Part shown: in pieces, positions 4,258 to 5,375 of the stretch | Layout of the letters: the number at the start of each line of letters is the position of its first letter | Numbering within the stretch: position 1 is the stretch's first letter | NCBI GenBank assembly: GCA_036272735.1 | Contig: DATAYF010000098.1 | Location: 1-5,375 of the forward strand | From: DATAYF01 sp036272735 | GTDB taxonomy: Bacteria > Chloroflexota > Ktedonobacteria > Ktedonobacterales > Ktedonobacteraceae | Reading direction: 5' to 3' | Length of the DNA stretch: 5,375 nt | Notes under the pieces: generated by a model | Told to the model about the DNA's origin: nothing | Seen by the model: the letters and a program-made list of their open reading frames with translations, nothing else | Databases searched by the model: none | Made by a program: the position numbers and the translations under genes

Positions 4258-5375
4258 ATGAATCAATCGCGCAGGCCCATTATCTACCCATCCGTTACCC
4301 GGCGCACGCAGCGCTATAGCTACGTTGCGCTCGTGTGTCTGTGTGTATTCCTGGGGCTGTTCATGTCGGCTTGCGCGCCTGGCTCTGGGATTTTCGGCGG
4401 AGGATCGTGGCAGGCAAGCGGATTATCGCATCAGCATATTCGCACATTGGCCGTGAACTCAGAAAATACCAATACGCTGTATGCAGGGAGCGAACAGGGT
4501 CAGGTGTTTCTCAGTACCGATGCCGGTGCGCACTGGGTCGAGCATAGCAACGGCCTGCCTGCGTCCAACAGTATTCACGCGCTGCTATTTGATGGGGCCA
4601 TCAAACAGGTACTGGTGGCTACTGACAAAGGAATCTTTGCCAATACCACGACGCTCCAGCAATGGCGTGCCTTGTCCTCGTCAACGCTTCCTGGCGATAC
4701 CTATACAGCGCTCGATTTTGCCGCCAACGCACCAACGCACCTGTATGTAGGCACGCTGCATCACGGCGTTCTGACCAGTGCGGACGGTGGAAGTTTCTGG
4801 TCCGCTCTCAACAATGGTCTACCCGCTGGTGCGGCCATCAATGGAGTTACTTTTGACGGCGGCAAACAGCAGGTATGGGCCGCTACCTCTGCTGGCGTAT
4901 ACCTTCTGGCACATGGTGAGCAGACCTGGCGCGCGTACAATGCCGGTTTAGCCCAGGGGGTAGTGCCGTATGAAGTGCAACCGGCCGTGGGAAGCGGCAG
5001 CGCGCAAAATCTGGTGTACCTTGGCACCAATCATGGCTTTTACCGCTCACTTGACGGAGGCGCAAACTGGTCGGCCAACAAAGAAAACTTTACCGGGACG
5101 AGCATCCGCCAGCTCCTGGTTGATTTTCGCAGTAACAACGGGTCTACGTTGTACGTGAGTACTGATGATGGCATTTTTCGTAGCGATAACCGGGGCGACA
5201 GTTGGATTGGCATAACCACCGGCTTGCCGCACGCGCAGCCTGTCTACGCTCTGGTCTTTGGGTCTGCGAACTATGCCCAGTTGTATGCAGGGTCGACGGA
5301 TGGCGTGTATCAATATCCAGGCAACAGCAATGGGTTGAGTTCTCCGCGCGTGCTGCTCTTCCTGGTCGTGTTGGT
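4258..5375 (+). CDS. Exported lipoprotein-type protein with a seven-bladed Asp-box beta-propeller, C-terminus beyond the window
   Basis: The frame is open for 372 codons to the right edge. The N-terminus is basic (RRTQR), then hydrophobic YVALVCLCVFLGLF, then MSAC with Cys39 as candidate lipidation site, so the protein should be anchored outside the cytoplasmic membrane. From 50 to about 355 run seven repeats of about 44 residues. The strand motif LYxGTxxGVxxS recurs at 74, 118, 162, 206, 253, 298 and 342. Asp-boxes (S-x-D-x-G-x-x-W or close) lie at 86, 174, 264 and 309. Trp marks each unit at 51, 93, 136, 181, 224, 271 and 316. This is the sialidase/BNR/YCF48-type propeller fold; no sialidase Arg triad is evident, so binding or scaffolding is likelier than hydrolysis. 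A new hydrophobic run begins at about 365 (VLLFLVVL), perhaps a C-terminal membrane helix. The start at 4258 has only a weak GAGCAGAG upstream; an in-frame ATG at 4192 has none and would spoil the signal peptide. Confidence 0.85.
   Translation, partial: MNQSRRPIIYPSVTRRTQRYSYVALVCLCVFLGLFMSACAPGSGIFGGGSWQASGLSHQHIRTLAVNSENTNTLYAGSEQGQVFLSTDAGAHWVEHSNGLPASNSIHALLFDGAIKQVLVATDKGIFANTTTLQQWRALSSSTLPGDTYTALDFAANAPTHLYVGTLHHGVLTSADGGSFWSALNNGLPAGAAINGVTFDGGKQQVWAATSAGVYLLAHGEQTWRAYNAGLAQGVVPYEVQPAVGSGSAQNLVYLGTNHGFYRSLDGGANWSANKENFTGTSIRQLLVDFRSNNGSTLYVSTDDGIFRSDNRGDSWIGITTGLPHAQPVYALVFGSANYAQLYAGSTDGVYQYPGNSNGLSSPRVLLFLVVL

Noticed and set aside
1..5375. tRNA, rRNA, CRISPR array or known riboswitch
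   Set aside because: Read on both strands; no cloverleaf, regularly spaced repeats or recognised riboswitch core was seen.

Overview
The window reads as chromosomal DNA of a GC-moderate, free-living bacterium. The best guess is a Chloroflexota member of the Ktedonobacteria type. This rests on remembered resemblance of the transposon protein to Ktedonobacter-type TnpB proteins, and on the mix of a WXG100 protein, small zinc-ribbon proteins and Asp-box propeller lipoproteins. It is an inference; no rRNA or other marker gene is present.

Layout. Positions 1-601, minus strand: the N-terminal 200 codons of an IS200/IS605-type TnpB (OrfB), running off the left edge. About 602-775: its upstream end, with a ribosome-binding site, a near-consensus sigma-70 promoter inside an inverted repeat, and a hairpin typical of this IS class. 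776-888: the leader and a likely promoter of a small plus-strand gene. 889-1167: a 92-residue WXG100-family protein (type VII secretion substrate or partner type). 1168-1336: an intergenic stretch with a probable extended -10 promoter. 1337-2512: a NifS/IscS-like cysteine desulfurase whose catalytic loop resembles selenocysteine lyase. 2579-3778: a second class-V PLP enzyme of kynureninase-like type. 3806-4183: a 125-residue protein with an N-terminal four-cysteine zinc ribbon and a hydrophobic segment. 4258 to the right edge: a lipoprotein-type exported protein with a seven-bladed Asp-box beta-propeller, followed by the beginning of a second hydrophobic segment.

The four genes from 1337 onwards lie on one strand with gaps of 66, 27 and 74 bases (33 bases for the first gap if the outer start of the second PLP enzyme is used) and no convincing terminator, so they can be read as one transcription unit. 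Its members do not form a textbook pathway. The desulfurase would supply persulfide sulfur (or selenide) in the cytosol. The kynureninase-like enzyme acts on an unknown substrate. The zinc-ribbon and propeller proteins look like a membrane or cell-surface pair. A perfect 20-base palindrome sits exactly on the stop codon of the second PLP enzyme and may separate expression of the enzyme pair from the zinc-ribbon/propeller pair. Both edge genes are incomplete only because the window ends.
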